64,000 nt of DNA, from contig NZ_JARGDO010000010.1 in assembly GCF_029211185.1 (NCBI RefSeq), positions 1 to 64,000 of the forward strand. Direction: 5' to 3'. This document shows, in pieces, positions 63,456 to 64,000 of this stretch (the first letter of the stretch is position 1; every line of letters starts with the position of its first letter). The notes under the pieces are model-generated. The model saw only the letters and a program-made list of their open reading frames with translations. It did no database searches and had not been told where the DNA came from. A program made the position numbers and the translations under genes. The stretch comes from Tessaracoccus caeni (GTDB lineage Bacteria; Actinomycetota; Actinomycetes; Propionibacteriales; Propionibacteriaceae).

Positions 63456-63882
63456 CGCCTATGGCCGAGAAGACTCGCTCACGCACATCGGACCCTTATC
63501 GACCGAATGCACGCCCACGAGTGGGAACGTGCCAAGCTCACCGACCGAGGCGCCAAGCTGCTCGTGCCGACCGTACTCATCATCGCCGCTTCTCCGTGGG
63601 CGCCTGTGAACACCGTCTCCGCCACCGTGAAGGGCGCGATCGGCTCCGCCTCCAAGCACTGAAATGTGCCCAAGCTCCGTCAGGAGTTCGAAGAGCTGGG
63701 TACGATCCGCACCGTGGCCCTCAACGGTAAAGGCGCACTTACCCGCAACTAACCCCAAGTCGTCGAAGTCGTGAGCTTCGAATGCGCCGAACGCGAGGTG
63801 ATCGGCTTCGCCAACGCACTCGAATCATCCAGCATGCACCCGCCGTCGTGACCGTGCCCGATGCGGCGACCAGGCGAGATGC
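63456..63882. other. Gene-poor, decayed region near the right edge
   Basis: A plus-strand frame from about 63460 reads IDRMHAHEWERAKLTDRGAK and continues after a TGA at 63660 as KLRQEFEELGTIRTVALNGK to a TAA, then another short stretch to 63851. This looks like a once-coding sequence with several stops. No family is assigned, and minus-strand frames are equally open in parts. Confidence 0.3.
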
Positions 63883-64000
63883 TTAGTAGGATGAGCCGTA
63901 GCGCGGAATCACCGGCACCGCCTCCTGCCAGAGGATCCGAATCAGTATTGTCCGCTGGGTTGATCCCGGTAAGGACCGACTCGCCACCGAGTAGCTTGCC
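63883..64000 (-). CDS. 3' end of an unknown gene (partial)
   Basis: The frame with the most G/C in third positions (about three quarters) ends at TAA 63883-63885 and reads TQRTILIRILWQEAVPVIPR then YGSSY at the C-terminus. It runs off the right edge. The family is not recognised; a different minus-strand frame is also open, so the call is tentative. Confidence 0.35.
   Translation of the reverse strand, partial: ASYSVASRSLPGSTQRTILIRILWQEAVPVIPRYGSSY

Overview
The window is high-GC DNA from a Gram-positive actinobacterium, most likely a member of the Propionibacteriaceae or a close relative. The evidence is the block surA-like lipoprotein / mazG / eno / ftsB-like / DUF501 / ppx, a class Ib nrdHIEF operon, NarL-type kinase/regulator pairs next to ABC exporters, a surface protein ending in an LAxTG-like sorting signal, GTG and ATG starts overlapping the previous stop, and several promoters whose -10 box sits 6-7 bases before the start codon (leaderless mRNAs). 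The genus is inference.

Region 1 (1-4.65 kb) is a small mobile/defence island. It holds the 3' end of an IS transposase, a STAND/NACHT-like ATPase cut by that IS end, an intact AbiEi/AbiEii toxin-antitoxin pair, a truncated IS630 transposase, a terminator, a perfect 38-bp palindrome and an 18-bp direct repeat. Region 2 (4.65-9.4 kb) is a FtsX-type ABC exporter divergent from its probable kinase/regulator pair. Region 3 (9.4-14.8 kb) is a secreted Ig-like repeat protein and a complete ECF transporter with a PurM-like kinase, read as alpha-ribazole (cobalamin lower ligand) salvage. Region 4 (14.8-19.7 kb) is a second kinase/regulator/ABC module with an extra kinase that lacks its ATP-binding domain.

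Region 5 (19.8-25 kb) is an iron locus: an AraC regulator diverges from a siderophore uptake operon across a strong DtxR/IdeR box, but the binding-protein gene has an in-frame amber codon and no ATPase gene is present. Region 6 (25-33.8 kb) has two PH-domain membrane proteins, an AhpD-like protein with an AraC regulator, an odd cytidine deaminase, a DUF1016 nuclease, and rtcB with an HNH gene, a structured spacer and a 56-codon ORF. Region 7 (33-42.3 kb) has a DUF2975/Xre pair, an acyl-adenylate ligase with an SDR, an OmpA-like lipoprotein and a third kinase/regulator/ABC set. Region 8 (42.3-53.4 kb) is core: mazG, eno, ftsB-like, DUF501, ppx, nrdH, nrdI, nrdE and nrdF, with several long inverted-repeat elements between genes.

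Region 9 (53.4 kb to the right edge) is an integrated element inserted after the nrdF terminator. It carries a tyrosine integrase with clustered 7-bp repeats in front of it, an excisionase-like protein, DUF4913, SSB, a VirD4/TraG coupling protein, DprA, a thioester-domain surface protein, and a decayed end that includes a second gene broken by an in-frame amber codon. A relaxase and the far attachment site are not seen and may lie beyond the window.

All calls come from reading the sequence; no database search was run.
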